This document shows, piece by piece, positions 21,211 to 32,029 of a stretch of 64,000 bases of DNA (position 1 is its first letter; each line of letters starts with the position of its first letter). The stretch is from Eulemur rufifrons. Its lineage: Eukaryota; Chordata; Mammalia; Primates; Lemuridae. The notes below the pieces were generated by a model that searched no databases, was not told where the DNA came from, and saw only the letters and a list, made by a program, of their open reading frames with translations. The DNA lies in the NCBI RefSeq assembly GCF_041146395.1, contig NC_090996.1, positions 32,388,738 to 32,452,737 on the forward strand, in the 5' to 3' direction. A program made the position numbers and the translations under genes.

Positions 21211-21600
21211 CCTCCTTGCAGCTACGCCGTCCTGCCTGGTGCTGAGACGGGGGACAGGGGAGGACTATGCACAAGGACGCCGGAGCCCTCAAACTTCTTC
21301 CTCGCGTGGACTGCTCGTCCGCCACGTCAGATTCAGCTGGAAGTGGAGTGGTGGTGGCTGCCAGCCTTCTGCCACATCTGGTGGGCAGGAGGGCATGTCT
21401 TGAAAGAAGCTTTTATTGTCCTAGGACACAGGGAAGCCCTCCTCGTGGGGTGGGATGGGGTGGGAGATTTTCACAGATCTGATTTGCTTCTGGGCCCTCT
21501 CCTATGCTTTTGTTTGTCATTTTCTTTACTTTTGGAGGTGGATAGTGGAACCAAAAGTGAGTGGCTCTCACTAACAGCATCGCTGTGAGGATGCTGCGTG
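21211..21600. other. Unique DNA, nothing recognised
   Basis: No repeat or exon recognised. Confidence 0.45.
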
Positions 21601-21770
21601 CGTGTGAGTGAGTGTGTGACTCACACCCTGAGAAATGTGACAGGTCAGTAAACAAGGCTTATGTTTGCTCTTGCGGAAGGGCACAATTGTTCTTTTAAAA
21701 AATGCCTTAGTTGTGCTAAATGTCTCTAATGAGCACTGCAGTTAATAAAATTTGAAATTCAGGTTGTGAA
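21601..21770. promoter_or_regulatory. Candidate conserved noncoding block
   Basis: Repeat-free, AT-biased: ggtcagtaaacaaggcttat (a GTAAACA forkhead-type word), ctctaatgagcactgcagtt. Inference. Confidence 0.35.
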
Positions 21771-22440
21771 CAGAAAAGGTGACACACGGGTTCATTTCTC
21801 CTCTCCATCTGGGGCCAACGATGGGTTGCCAGGAAACAGCAGAGACCCAGGCTGCGGCCCTGGACGTGACCTCGAGGGTGGTCCGAGCACACTCCCTGGG
21901 TCATGCGTTTTGAACACTCAACATCTCCACCCCGGGAGAGGGGTTCACGGACAATCTTCCCAACACCCCAAGAGTTACATTACATTCAGCCCATTCTGCA
22001 GACAAAGACATTGTGGCTTTTTCTGCTGTCCCCCCAACTCCTAGGCAGGGATATAGGAAATGTCTTTTCCAGAAGCTCAGAGTTGGAAAAAAAAAAAAAA
22101 AAAAAAACAGCAGCTCAGAGTCAAACAGTCTTGAGCCCAGCTTAGCCCTTCTCTACTTCCCACCCAATTCTTCACGAACCTTGTGCCACATAACACGGAA
22201 GCTCCTTGGCTCGGTTTGGACACTCTACGATCCCAACGTATTCTTCCTTCCAGCCTTGTTTTCCAGCTCTTGCCAATGTGCACCCTTTATGGGGCTGCCT
22301 CAGGAAGTTACCCACAGGCAGCCTTGAATGTCCAGAACTCACTTCTGCCTGCGCCCCTTTGCTGGGGGCACAGCCCACCCTGGGGTCCCCTCCCTGCTCC
22401 CTGCATGTTGCCAACCTCTCTCTCCAAGATCCAGGTTTTT
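21771..22440. other. Unique DNA with an A run
   Basis: No gene or firm repeat. Contains (A)21 at 22087-22107 with no recognisable element upstream. Confidence 0.45.
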
Positions 22441-22444
22441 GCCA

Positions 22445-22660
22445 CCTTTTCTACGAAGCTCTCATTTCTCTTCCTCTTCTTAGGCACTCATATATAACTA
22501 TATATTACATAAATATAATTTCATATTTTCCTCTGCGGTGTCCCCTGTCTTCACACCCAAGCCGTAAAGTCTTTGAGGACAGGGTCAGGTTTATACGGTG
22601 CCCTCCTCTCGTGTGAGGAGCCCACCGCAAGCCCCAGTGTCCGCACTGCTCCGTTGAGTG
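22445..22660 (+). repeat. L2 LINE 3' end, diverged
   Basis: Sense L2-like wording: tctacgaagctctcatttct, then aaagtctttgaggacagggt and a decayed terminus. Confidence 0.6.
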
Positions 22661-23334
22661 ACTTGCAGAGAGGATCACTGGCTCTGCTGGGGCATAAACT
22701 CCTCGTCCAGAGCGTTGTCAGGAACCGTCATTGGTCTCCTGTCTAACTCACCGCGAGGAGCTTCTGTGCGTGTAGGAGAACACCCCTGACGTTTATCACA
22801 ACCAGATCCTGCAGGAGCATAATGCCAGCTGTTTTCATCCTCGGTGTCATCACCTGTCCCCTCTTATCCCAGTGGAGGGCCCCGTGCAGTCGTGACAAGG
22901 TCTTCTTCACAAGGAGAATGACCACAGGCGCCCCTGGTTTCATCCTGCCTTTCCCACTCCTTCCCTCCCACCACTCTCAGATGAGGTCAGACACCACCTT
23001 GTCACGGTCATCTCACGAACAGTGTGACAGCCAGCCAAATGTGAAATGGTGTGATGAGTATGACCAGCTGGGCGAGAGGGAGGCGTTGTCAAGGGCGATG
23101 TCCAGGTGTGGGACGGGGGCAATGGGCAGGCTAAGGAGACTGAGCCTCATGGTAGGGGCAAGACAGTCGGGGACATCTTAAAAAACACGAAGGACTCATC
23201 CACGGAGCCCACTGTTCCTTGCGGGTGGGCAGGAGGACCCCACCTGGAGCCAGGCTGCGCTATGCACGCAAGGGTAGAATCGTCCACGTGTGAAACAAGC
23301 CACAATGTGTTGCACATCTGTCTGTCACGCCCCC
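22661..23334. other. Unique DNA, nothing recognised
   Basis: No repeat or exon recognised. Confidence 0.45.
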
Positions 23335-23505
23335 CATTACTCTCTCTTGTTATTATTTATTTACATATCCAACATCTTTGCTTGGCTTTGACATCCCTGG
23401 GGGAAGGCGGTTGTGTCATTCATCCCTGAACCCTGAGAACCTAGCACAAAATCTGGTATTCTGTGGGTTTGCTAAATGAACAAATGAACAAGTAAAGTAG
23501 GAAAA
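23335..23505 (+). repeat. L2 LINE 3' end
   Basis: Sense L2 terminus: gacatccctgggggaaggcg, ctgagaacctagcacaaaat, then a decayed AATGAACAAATGAAC tail. Confidence 0.8.
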
Positions 23506-23764
23506 GTCAACTCTACAGCCTCATCTTAGCCTTCCCCTCCCTTAACTTTGGGCCCCCTTCTTTTGAAAAAAATAAATAAATAAAGTCCATTTCTTACAAA
23601 TATTCAAATAGATGCAAAGTAAAATATTCCAGAGGTACCATTTTGAACTAACTAAATTAGTGAAAACATTTCTAAAGCAAGAACACCTAATGCTGTCACT
23701 CTAGCAGCTGAAATCACATTTGAATACCACTGGCAGTAAGTTAGTACAACTCTCTTGCAATCAG
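23506..23764. other. AT-rich DNA, nothing recognised
   Basis: Contains a short AAAT run (23568-23583). No element identified. Confidence 0.4.
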
Positions 23765-24500
23765 CAAATCCCTCACTCATTTCACAAACACGTCCTGAGT
23801 GCCTGGGTACTGAACTAGGCAGGAGGGATTCAGGAGGGTAAAACACAGATTCCTTCCTAGGGGTAGAGACACACTATTAACTAGTAGTTGCAAAAGTACT
23901 GCATCAGTAATAGAAGAAATTAAGTGTTGAGGGACAGTTGGAAGGGGCCCCCCAACCTGGAATTGGGAGGTCAGGGATGGCTTTTCCCCAGAGCTAAGAG
24001 CCAAGCTGAGATCTCAAGGCTGAGCAGGAGCCAAAGAGGGAGGAGGATGTCCCAGAAGGTGAGGAAGACCACACATGCCCCCTGTGAAGGACAGAGAGAA
24101 GAGAGTGGCGTCATGGGCCGTCTCATGGGAGGCCTGAGCAGCACAGGCAGGGCCCCATCAGCAAGTCCCTGGAAAGCATCTCAAGGACTTGGGATCATCC
24201 TAAGGGCAGTGGGACCCTCCCAGGAGTGTCATGATCCAAGGAGCCTATTGAAAATGCAGCTCTCATGGCCTGACGGAGACCTGACAGAAGGAGGTGAGCA
24301 TGAAGGCAGGAAAGGGAATTAGGAGGCGGTTCTGGTCACCCAGAAGCGAGACGATGTCAGCCTGGGCTGAGTAATGGCAGTGGAAGGGAGGAGAGAAGGA
24401 TTTATTCAAGAAGTTGGAGGCGCCATCCAGAGAACCTGGTAATGCACAGAGGGTGAGACAGAGCGTAGAAGGATCATGAAGGATGAGGGGTGGGGCGATG
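23765..24500 (-). repeat. L2 LINE, long 3' fragment
   Basis: Antisense L2 of about 730 bp: tcatttcacaaacacgtcct, tgcctgggtactgaactagg, tcagggatggcttttcccca, ggtgaggaagaccacacatg, gaattaggaggcggttctgg. It extends from the 3' terminus well into the reverse-transcriptase-encoding part. Too decayed to encode anything. Confidence 0.85.
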
Positions 24501-24569
24501 GCGGGGTGTTCACCGAGAAAGGAACACGGGAGGGCAGACGCCACGCAGCAGGGGCTGCTGAATGTCCTC

Positions 24570-24716
24570 CCATCTCTTTAATGCCCCTCCTGGGAATATG
24601 TCTCAGGAAACGGCCATGGAAGGTAAAGGTTGTATGCCTTTATGTATCTGTGACGCCGCTGTGGATAAAAATCTGGCAACAACCCAAACACCCAACCATG
24701 ATAGCAAACGTGGATC
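24570..24716 (+). repeat. Old L1 ORF2-end fragment
   Basis: Sense wording cccctcctgggaatatgtct, ggcaacaacccaaacaccca. Old L1M type. Confidence 0.65.
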
Positions 24717-24717
24717 A

Positions 24718-24801
24718 CGTCCATTGCGCACCAGGCATTGTTCAGGCTTTAACACAGAGGAACTCGTTTACTCCCAACAACAGCCCTATGAAGTAGGTCC
24801 T
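24718..24801 (-). repeat. MIR SINE, left part (split by LTR)
   Basis: gcgcaccaggcattgttcag and caacagccctatgaagtagg match a reversed MIR. It continues at 25155. Confidence 0.75.
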
Positions 24802-25152
24802 TGTCTTAGTTCATTCGGGCTGCTGTAACAAAATACCATGCACTGGACAGCTCTTAAACAACAGAAATGTGTTGCTCACAGCCGAGGCTGCAAATCCAAG
24901 ATCAAGGCACCAGCAGTTCGGTGTCTGGGGAGGATCCACTTCCTGGCTCACAGATGGCGCCTCTGCGCTGTGTCCTCACATGGGGGACGGGGGAAGGGCA
25001 AGGAGCTCCCTGGGCCCTCTTTTATAAGAGCACTAATCCCATTCATGAGCCTCCACCCTCGTGACTCAGTCGCCTCCCAAAAGCCCCACCTCCTAATACC
25101 ATCACCTTGGGGATCAGGATTCAAATGTGAATTTGAGGGGATACAAACATAG
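24802..25152 (-). repeat. MaLR-type solo LTR inserted in MIR
   Basis: Antisense LTR: tcttagttcattcgggctgc, tgtaacaaaataccatgcac at its start, then acctcctaataccatcacct, ending near ggatacaaacat. Solo, about 350 bp, no viral genes. It interrupts a MIR. Confidence 0.85.
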
Positions 25153-25154
25153 AG

Positions 25155-25230
25155 ATAATAGCAGTTTCATGATGATCTTTACTTTACAGACAAGCAACCA
25201 AGGCCTGGAGCCAAAACATGAACCAGGGAG
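25155..25230 (-). repeat. MIR SINE, right part
   Basis: gatctttactttacagacaa and gcaaccaaggcctgga continue the reversed MIR from 24718. Confidence 0.65.
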
Positions 25231-25246
25231 CCATCTTCCTGAGAAC

Positions 25247-25506
25247 ATACCTATACTATACTATGCTATGTAGGCTATGCTATATTATACTGTACCATAC
25301 CATATTATACTGTATTATGCTATGCTACACCATACCATACTGTACTATGCTATATTATACCATGTTATATTATACTGTTCTGTACTATGCTATGCTATGT
25401 GGTACCATACTATACTATACCACACTGTACTATATTGTACTATGCTATGTTATACTGTGCTGTGCTATGCTATATCATACTATACTATACTATACCATAC
25501 TATTAA
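25247..25506. repeat. Pentanucleotide array (TATAC-type)
   Basis: About 50 degenerate copies of a 5-bp unit of form CTATA/CTATG/CCATA in one phase. Because 5 is not a multiple of 3 and the unit lacks a stop on this strand, it produces open frames of over 100 codons that are artefacts. Confidence 0.9.
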
Positions 25507-25554
25507 TATATTGCCTCACCGTGACAAGGGAAGTTTTAGAAAGTTTGAACACAT

Positions 25555-25868
25555 TAGTAGGCTGAAATTATAGACAACCATTAATCAATCATTAAAGAAA
25601 TTTCATAAAAAGAGGGGAAATGCACCTAGTGTATCATTAAATAAAAAAATCCGGGGAAATGGTGTGTAAAGTCTGAAAACAACTATGTTAAAATATATGC
25701 ACATGTGGGTCAGACCTGGAGGAGGATTTACCGTGATGAAAATAGATGTGATGTTCACGTGATGGGATGAGAGTGATTTTTTCTATCAATCAGTTTTTTC
25801 CTACATTATTGTTGACACCCACCTTTTATTTAATGAAATACTCAAAACAAGATGCAAAAAATGTATAC
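25555..25868 (+). repeat. Old L1 3' part
   Basis: ttaaagaaatttcataaaaa, ggaggaggatttaccgtgat and a TTTTT-rich end resemble the L1M ORF2-to-3' UTR junction region. Confidence 0.6.
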
Positions 25869-26115
25869 GCTGTACAATCCCAATACAGGAGTTACAAAAG
25901 CAGGCACAAGTAAGCGGTTGCCTCCAGCCGGGGTATAAGCTACTCCCTGGGAGGAGGGAGAGGCCCATATATAGACAGAGATGATGGCTGTACAGGTGTC
26001 TACTTGTCAGAACTCACTGAACTGTACCTTTGAGGTCTGCATTTTGTCATATATAAATTTAATGCACACGTTGTGTGTTTATTGCATATAAATTATACCT
26101 TGATTAAAAACATAT
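25869..26115 (+). repeat. Old L1 3' terminus
   Basis: Sense L1M 3' end: ggttgcctccagccggggta, ctcactgaactgtacctttg, ataaattataccttgattaa and a short A tail. Confidence 0.75.
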
Positions 26116-26127
26116 ACGTATGGGGGT

Positions 26128-26662
26128 GTGACAGTTAATCTCATGTGTCAACTTGACTGGATCGTACAATGCCAGGACACTTGGTTAAATGTTATTTCTG
26201 GGTGTGTCTATGAGGGTGTTTGTGGATAAAATGAGCATTAGAATTGGTGGACTCCGTAAAGTAGAGTGCTCTCCCCAGGGTGGGCATGGGTGGGCATCAC
26301 CTGACTAGAACAAAAGGCAGAGGAAACAGGAATTCCTCCCTTCTTTTCTGCCTCACTGCTGGGGCTGGAACATCTCATTCCATCTTCTCCTGCTCTTGAG
26401 CTGGGATAGACAACATCAGCTCCTCTAGTACTCAGGCCTTTGAACTAAAACTGAATTATACTAACAGCTTTCCTGGGTCTCTAGCCTGCAGATGGCAAGA
26501 CTGCAGGACTTCTTAACCTCTATAATCCCGTGAGCCAATTCCTCGCCATATGCATAAATAGATCAATGAGTGAATGCATGCGCGCGCGCGCGCGCACACA
26601 CACACACACACACAATCTTCTATTGGTCCTATTTCTCCAGAGAATCCTAATGCCACAAAGAG
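26128..26662 (+). repeat. Ancient LTR-like element, family unassigned
   Basis: Begins tgacagttaatctcatgtgt and includes aacttgactggatcgtac, gtgtctatgagggtgtttgt, tttcctgggtctctagcctg, gtgagccaattcctcgccat, ending near agagaatcctaatgcc. I recognise this interspersed family but cannot name it with certainty. A CG/CA alternating tract (26581-26614) lies where other copies have a TA/CA run. Confidence 0.65.
26581..26614. repeat. (CG)7(CA)10 alternating purine-pyrimidine tract
   Basis: Seven CG dinucleotides (26581-26594) run directly into ten CA dinucleotides (26595-26614). This is the strongest type of Z-DNA-forming sequence. A run of seven CpGs is unusual in mammalian DNA, where methylated CpGs decay. 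Confidence 0.95.
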
Positions 26663-26708
26663 GAGTCAAAACAAAATCCCCCATTTTGACATTTTTTTCT
26701 TCCATCTC

Positions 26709-27103
26709 TGCCATGGTCTGAATGCGTGCCCCCAAATTCCTGTGTTGGAAACTGAATCTCCACTGCAACAGTGTTAGAAGATGGGAACTTCTGAGAGGTG
26801 TTTAGGGCAGAAGGGCTCTGCCCTCATGAATGAATGAATGCTCTTATAAAAGGGCGTGACTGAGAGAGTTCACCCCTTTTCACACCTCCGTCCATCCCAC
26901 CGTGTGAGGACGCAGTGCCCTTCGTCTCTGAGGACACGGCACCAGGGCGCCATCTTGGAAGTGGACAACAGCCTTTGCCAGACACCAAACCTGCTGGTGC
27001 CTAGATCTGTGCACCTCTAGAGCTGTGACCAATAAACGGCTGTTCCTTATAAATTCTTCAGTCTCAGATATTTTGTTACAGCAGCACAGATAGACCAAGG
27101 ACA
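26709..27103 (+). repeat. MaLR-type solo LTR
   Basis: Sense LTR of about 395 bp: tgccatggtctgaatgcgtg, ggaaactgaatctccactgc, gggctctgccctcatgaatg, accgtgtgaggacgcagtgc, gtctcagatattttgttaca, ending ggaca. Complete by length. No internal viral sequence. Confidence 0.9.
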
Positions 27104-27224
27104 TCTGTGAGGAAGCCACCATTTTCTGATCATCAGTTCCAGACAGGACAACCAGCCCCTTTCTCTGACCAGTCTTCTCCCTCTAGAACAGGGAATTTCA
27201 ATGGGACAGCACGATCCCCTGGAA

Positions 27225-27444
27225 CAGGGGGCATCAATGTACCCCCCACAGGCCAACTCCAGCCCGCCACCAGTCTGTCAGTGACATTTTGCTGGCACGT
27301 GGCCACACCCGTTTGTTTACGAGCCTACGTCCGCTTTCACCCCGCGACAGAGTAGAGCAGTTGCAGCACAGTCCGCACGGCCAGCAAAGCTCAAAATATT
27401 TTCTATCTGGATCTTTACAGAAGAAGTTTGCCAGATCCTTCCCT
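27225..27444 (+). mobile_element. hAT-type nonautonomous DNA transposon
   Basis: Runs from cagggggcatcaatgt through cagcccgccaccag, ggcacgtggccacacccgtt, aaaatattttctatctggat to gtttgccagatccttcc. These are the two ends and core of a short hAT family seen widely in mammals. No transposase. Confidence 0.8.
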
Positions 27445-28345
27445 GGAGAGCATTTGTAAATGTTTATGGGTGTTGGAGGTTGTCACAGTGGCTGAGTTGG
27501 GGCTGCGACTGACATTTATTGGGTGCAGTTATTTACTATAGTGAAGCACTGTCCTGCTCAGACCTCTAACGGCAACCCCGCTGAGAAACTCGCTCTAGAA
27601 GCAGCTTCAGACCCTAGAGGAGGCGGCGACAGACCTGGCTCAGGCTCCTAAGCAACGTCAAACACGGCACAGTTTCATTTCCCCCCCTAGAGAGATGCAC
27701 CCCCACCGCCAGCTCTCCCCTTCTTTAGGCAAGAAGCCTCAGCAAAGCACCCGCCTCCCAGCTCCTTAATCTACCCAACGTTTCGGTTAGTATCTGACAG
27801 CTTGTCTCACAGGTTCCCTCTAGTTTTAGAATCGAGGAGCAGGGTTTTAAAAGTTGCCAAACCCAAGTTTAACAGAATGAGACAGAAATACCCGCCAGGG
27901 TTCTAACTTGTTCTATCGCATCCTCTACCTCTCCCCCGGGACCCGGCGAGGATGTTCTGCCTGTCACGTCGGAATCTTCGGAATCTTCGCTTTGGGGTTT
28001 GCAAAGCACTTTCTGGGGCAGCACGGGGGTTCCGCTCCGAGTGGCAGACAGCGCCGGGAGTGCTGGCTCCCACTGCTCCCGGGGAGAAGCGAAGGTGTGA
28101 CTCGCTCAAGGTGAAGCGGGTGACCTGGGCCTCCACAGGGCCTCCTCTCCTTCTCTGCCTATTCATCCCGTACTCAAGCCACGTAACGGTGGAATTCCAG
28201 AAGCCGAGCAGCCTTTTCCAGAGCATGTCAGACCACGGAATGGGACGGAAAGCAGAAGATTCGGTCTGTTTTGCCCACGAAAACTTAAATGCCCGTCTCC
28301 CCAGAACACTCGGTGTTTTGTGATGCTCGGGCTGTATCTTTCTTT
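27445..28345. other. Unique DNA, little recognised
   Basis: Possibly a decayed MIR or hAT near 27485-27600 (gactgacatttattgggtgc). The rest is unrecognised. Open frames of 123 codons (sense) and 149 codons (antisense) overlap at 27903-28352 and show no domain. Confidence 0.4.
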
Positions 28346-28349
28346 TTCC

Positions 28350-28425
28350 CATTTGGCAGGAATTTATTTATTTTTTAATTGAAAAATAAAAATTGTGCAC
28401 ATGTATGGTATAGAACATGACATTC
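28350..28425 (-). repeat. L1 3' UTR fragment
   Basis: ttttttaattgaaaaataaa and gtgcacatgtatggtataga match a reversed L1M 3' UTR. Confidence 0.6.
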
Positions 28426-28454
28426 TGACTTCCTCTCAATCTCTTTTCATCTTC

Positions 28455-28530
28455 GATCCTTAGGATAATACACGCTACATGCTAGGCACATAAATGTCGG
28501 ACTAATGAAGGAACGAATGTACCTCATTTT
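28455..28530 (+). repeat. L2 LINE 3' terminus
   Basis: catgctaggcacataaatgt, actaatgaaggaacgaatg: L2 3' end wording. Confidence 0.55.
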
Positions 28531-28589
28531 CTCTAGCCCTTCCTCTACCTAGAAGGTAGAAGATGATAGAAAGGTATGAAACAAAATTA

Positions 28590-28860
28590 AAAATAATAGC
28601 AAACATGCTTATAAATGTATCCGGCATGCTTGTAACCATGTATATATTTTAGTTCATTTATTATTTTCAAAAGCTCTCTCAGATCAGGACTATTATCATC
28701 TCTACTTATTTTATAACTGAGAAAACTCAAGATCAGGCAGGTTGCAAAACTAACCCGGAGGTCACAGTGTAGGCAAGTGGCGATCTAGGATTTGAACTCA
28801 GATCTGGCAGTTCCAGCCTCCCGTGCCAGAAGTCTCAATTACCACAGTATTCTGTATCCA
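28590..28860 (-). repeat. MIR SINE
   Basis: Antisense MIR of full length: tttataactgagaaaactca, ggatttgaactcagatctgg, ttccagcctcccgtgcc. Confidence 0.85.
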
Positions 28861-29394
28861 GTGCCAAGTGCCAGGGCAGTATAATCCCATTATTCCACTT
28901 TAGGGGGATCCCTTCTATAGAAATAACTCCTCCGGGTGAATCTCCAATAGCACCCATGCTGAACCCAGGAGAATGGCGGGGGAAGACTTCTTAGCTCGTC
29001 AACATTCAAAAGAAGCAACTCTCTCCAGGAAAAGCACCCGCAGAGATGTGGGGACATGTGGATACATGGATATTTGATGCTGTAGTTTCAACAAAACAGA
29101 GCTTGGACCCCACACCAAGTGATAAATGGCTCAATAAGCAGCGTAATATAATGCAGTCAGAAAGAAATACATTTTTATGTGCTGAATGGAATTGTGTAAC
29201 ACCAGCTACAGCTTGGGTGATCATCTAATGAAAATGCTTTTGTGCTGAGTTGAAAATGCAGGGGCCAGCAAAGATTGAGTTTGGAAGCCTAACAACTGGG
29301 TCGTCTTAACTTTTTACAATTTAAATTCAAGATAAATTGAGTTGTTCAGAGAGAGAGAGGCAGGCAGAGGGACCAGGCCCAGAGGGGTTTGCAT
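28861..29394. other. Unique DNA, nothing firm
   Basis: No element identified. Positions 29040-29240 are repeat-free and AT-biased and might be a conserved block. Confidence 0.35.
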
Positions 29395-29565
29395 ATGGGA
29401 CAGAAGGAGGAGGAAAGCTGAAATACCATCATTTCTTGAAAAGTGGCTATGAGATTTATTTTCAAATTCACCTGAAATTTGTCATTAAAATATCCTGAGT
29501 TCGTGTCTAGATAGTCGTCAATGACATGGTCAGCTAAACTCATAATTTAGAGGCCAGATTTTTCT
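29395..29565. promoter_or_regulatory. Candidate conserved noncoding block
   Basis: Repeat-free AT-rich: gcatatgggacagaaggagg, gagatttattttcaaattca, ctaaactcataatttagagg. Inference from texture. Confidence 0.3.
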
Positions 29566-29594
29566 GATAATAGGTTAGCTCATCCCCACAAACC

Positions 29595-29667
29595 TGTGAG
29601 TGCTTAATATAAGTTTGATAAATGAATTAATGAATGGATTCACGGATGAATGAATGATTAAATGAAT
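29595..29667 (+). repeat. L2 LINE 3' terminus
   Basis: ttgataaatgaattaatgaa and an extended TGAATGA tail. Confidence 0.6.
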
Positions 29668-29858
29668 GGAAAAAAAATTGTTGAGTGTTCTATATGCCGG
29701 ACTTATAAACATGTATTTTAACTTTCATATGAATCATATCAGGCAGACAGCCCCATTTTTGTGACGAAGAAACTGAGGCAGGTAACTTTTGTCTAAAATT
29801 GCACAGGGACTGAGGGGGGGAGCTGGGACTCTCAGAAGCATTATTCTCATCACTTCCT
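29668..29858 (-). repeat. MIR SINE
   Basis: Antisense MIR: gagtgttctatatgccggac, tttgtgacgaagaaactgag, aaaattgcacagggactgag. Confidence 0.8.
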
Positions 29859-30445
29859 GTGCACCCCATTGGAGAAGAAGGGATCCCCCACCCTAAACAG
29901 CACGAGATGGCCAAACACAACACAGTGGAGAGACACAATTAGCACAGTTTATCCATCACATACACTCACAATGCAGGACAGGCAGATACCACGCAGTAGG
30001 CAGGGCCACGTGGGGGCACTTGGAACCAGGAGGGGCTGCAGGAAGCAGCCCTTGTAGTGACAAGAGAGCGAGATGCCTCCTGGCTCCCGCAGGAGGATGT
30101 GATTGGTTCGTTTGAATAATTCCATGGGCTGGCGGGAAACTAAAGTCCATTAGGATGAGGACCAGGTGAAGGACCAGGGGTGAGGCTGGGCCAGGTGGTA
30201 GAAGAACTAACCAGGTGGGGAGTCTTTCCTGCTTGATCTTTGGGGCTGTGAAGGTCAAAGATGTCAAGGAACCACTTGAAATTTTACATCTTACATACAT
30301 GGGTGACGCTGGAACCCTAACTTTCAACCAATGCATGACTGCCGTTCCTCCCCGCCCCCTCAATTTATCCTTCTGCTCCTTGTACAAAGCCGGCAAGGAC
30401 CCTTCTCCTTCATTCACCTCGGAGGGGAAGGCAAGTGTGTAGATG
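29859..30445. other. Unique DNA, nothing recognised
   Basis: An antisense open frame of 204 codons (29956-30570) crosses into a MIR. It has no domain and is treated as chance. Confidence 0.45.
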
Positions 30446-30449
30446 TGGA

Positions 30450-30625
30450 ATGAGCACCAATCTTGGAACCTGTAGGTCAATGTTAGGGTTCCAGCTCCTC
30501 TGCGCAGTAGCCCTACAGTTCTAAGCAAGTATCTTAATAGTCTTGAGTCTTGTTTTCTACTGTGCAACATGAGAAGGCTACCACATACTTCAAACGGGAT
30601 TGTAAAAGCAAGAAAAGATATTCTA
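30450..30625 (+). repeat. MIR SINE (interrupted by L1)
   Basis: Sense MIR, diverged: gagcaccaatcttggaacct, gggttccagctcctctgcg, tactgtgcaacatgagaagg. The remaining MIR end is displaced to about 31098-31150 by an L1. Confidence 0.65.
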
Positions 30626-31097
30626 TAAAAAAGACATCTGCACTTGAATGTTTATAGCAGCACAATTCACAATTACAAAGATGTGGAAACAACCCAAGTA
30701 CCCATCAATACATGAGTGGATTAATAAAATGTGGTCTATGTACACCATGGAGTACTACTCAGCCATAAAAAATGATGAATTATATCCCTTGTACTATCCT
30801 GGATGGAGTTGGAACCCATTCTTCTAAGTGAAGTATCACAAGAATGGAAAAACAAGCACCACATGTACTCACCATCAAATTGGTACTAACTGATCAACAC
30901 TTATGTGCACATACAGTAGTAACATTCATCAGGCATTGGGCAGGTAGGAGGGGGGAGGAGAGGATGGGTACACTCACACCTAACGGGTGCAATGTGTGAT
31001 GACTGGGGGTTGGGCACGCTTATAGCCCTGACTTGGGTGATGCAAAGGCAAAATATGTAACCAAGGTGTTTGCACCCCTGTAATATTCTTAAATAAA
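30626..31097 (+). mobile_element. 5'-truncated L1 LINE
   Basis: Sense L1 3' end of about 470 bp: gacatctgcacttgaatg, ccatcaatacatgagtggat, aatggaaaaacaagcaccac, ttgggcaggtaggagg, then an AAATAAAG tail. Related to the copy at 56159. The flanks (agaaaagatattct and agaaagaatatgt) may be a decayed target duplication. Confidence 0.95.
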
Positions 31098-31289
31098 GAG
31101 AAAGAATATGTGCAATAAAAGAAAGTACTTTAAATGGGAGAGATGACAATTTATGACTGTGGTTCTCATTATTTCTGCATTTCTTTGACCCAGGGCATAT
31201 TTTTTAAAGGAGTTAAGTAGAAAAGGGAGGGTGTATACCATTGCACCAGATAATAATGAAAACTAAATTAAAGAAGTAGCCTCAATTTT

Positions 31290-31510
31290 AAACATGTCTC
31301 ATGTGTTTTCCTCCGTGCTAAGTACTTTTCATCATTACCTTCCTTAGTTCTCACAACAACCCTATCAGGTTGGTGTTAGCATTATTCCCCTCTCAAAGAT
31401 GAGTTAACTGACACTCAGGTTAAGGAACCTGCTTGAAGACAATTTACACAGGGAGTAAGTGACAAGGCTGAGATTTGCACCATGTCAGTGCAATGTCAAG
31501 GCCTCTGCCC
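31290..31510 (-). repeat. MIR SINE
   Basis: Antisense MIR: tgctaagtacttttcatcat, ctcacaacaaccctatcagg, gaagacaatttacacaggga, gctgagatttgcacc. Confidence 0.9.
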
Positions 31511-31550
31511 GTCACCTTCGAGGAAGGCTCTCACAGGGACAACTGGGTGG

Positions 31551-31998
31551 TGTGGGAGGGTAAATAACGGCTCCCCAGAGGAATCCTGGTCCTAATCCCC
31601 AGAATCTCATGTGAATATGTTACTGTATATGATGGCAAGGGAGACTTTGCAGATGTGATTGAGTTAAGGTTCTTGAGATGGTGCTATTCCCCTGAATTAC
31701 TCAGGTGGGCCCCTGTGGATAGAGGGGTCCCTTAGGAAGAAGCCAGGAGGGCTGGAATTAGAGATGTGAAGATGCTCTGCTGTTGACTGACGGCAACGGA
31801 AGGAAGGGGCCACAAGCCAAGGAAAGCAGCATCCTCTGGCAGCTAGAAAAGGCAAGGAAGGGTGCTCTCCCCGGGGCCTCCAGAAGGAACCCAACCCTGC
31901 CGATCCCAGGACTTCTGACCTCTAGAACTATAGGATAATAAATTTGCATCCTTTAAGCTATGAAGTTTGAGGACTCTGCTACAGCAGCAACGGATGGG
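31551..31998 (+). repeat. Ancient solo LTR-like element (MaLR/ERVL-like)
   Basis: Sense: cctggtcctaatccccagaa, ggcaagggagactttgcaga, gtgggcccctgtggatag, ccagaaggaacccaaccctg, ggacttctgacctctagaac, ataaatttgcatccttta. About 450 bp, no viral genes. Family name not certain. Confidence 0.75.
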
Positions 31999-32029
31999 GT
32001 CCGAGCACGACTGTACAAGAGCAGGCAGC

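Noticed and set aside
25218..25573. 98- and 115-codon Tyr/Leu/Ile-rich frames
   Set aside because: Produced by the pentanucleotide array, whose unit has no stop codon on this strand.
26709..27103. Part of an endogenous retrovirus with genes
   Set aside because: Only a solo LTR is present; no gag, pol or env wording was seen on either side. The same holds for the other LTRs in the window.
29956..30570. 204-codon antisense open frame
   Set aside because: It crosses from unique DNA into a MIR, has no domain wording or preferred composition, and lacks any splice or promoter context.
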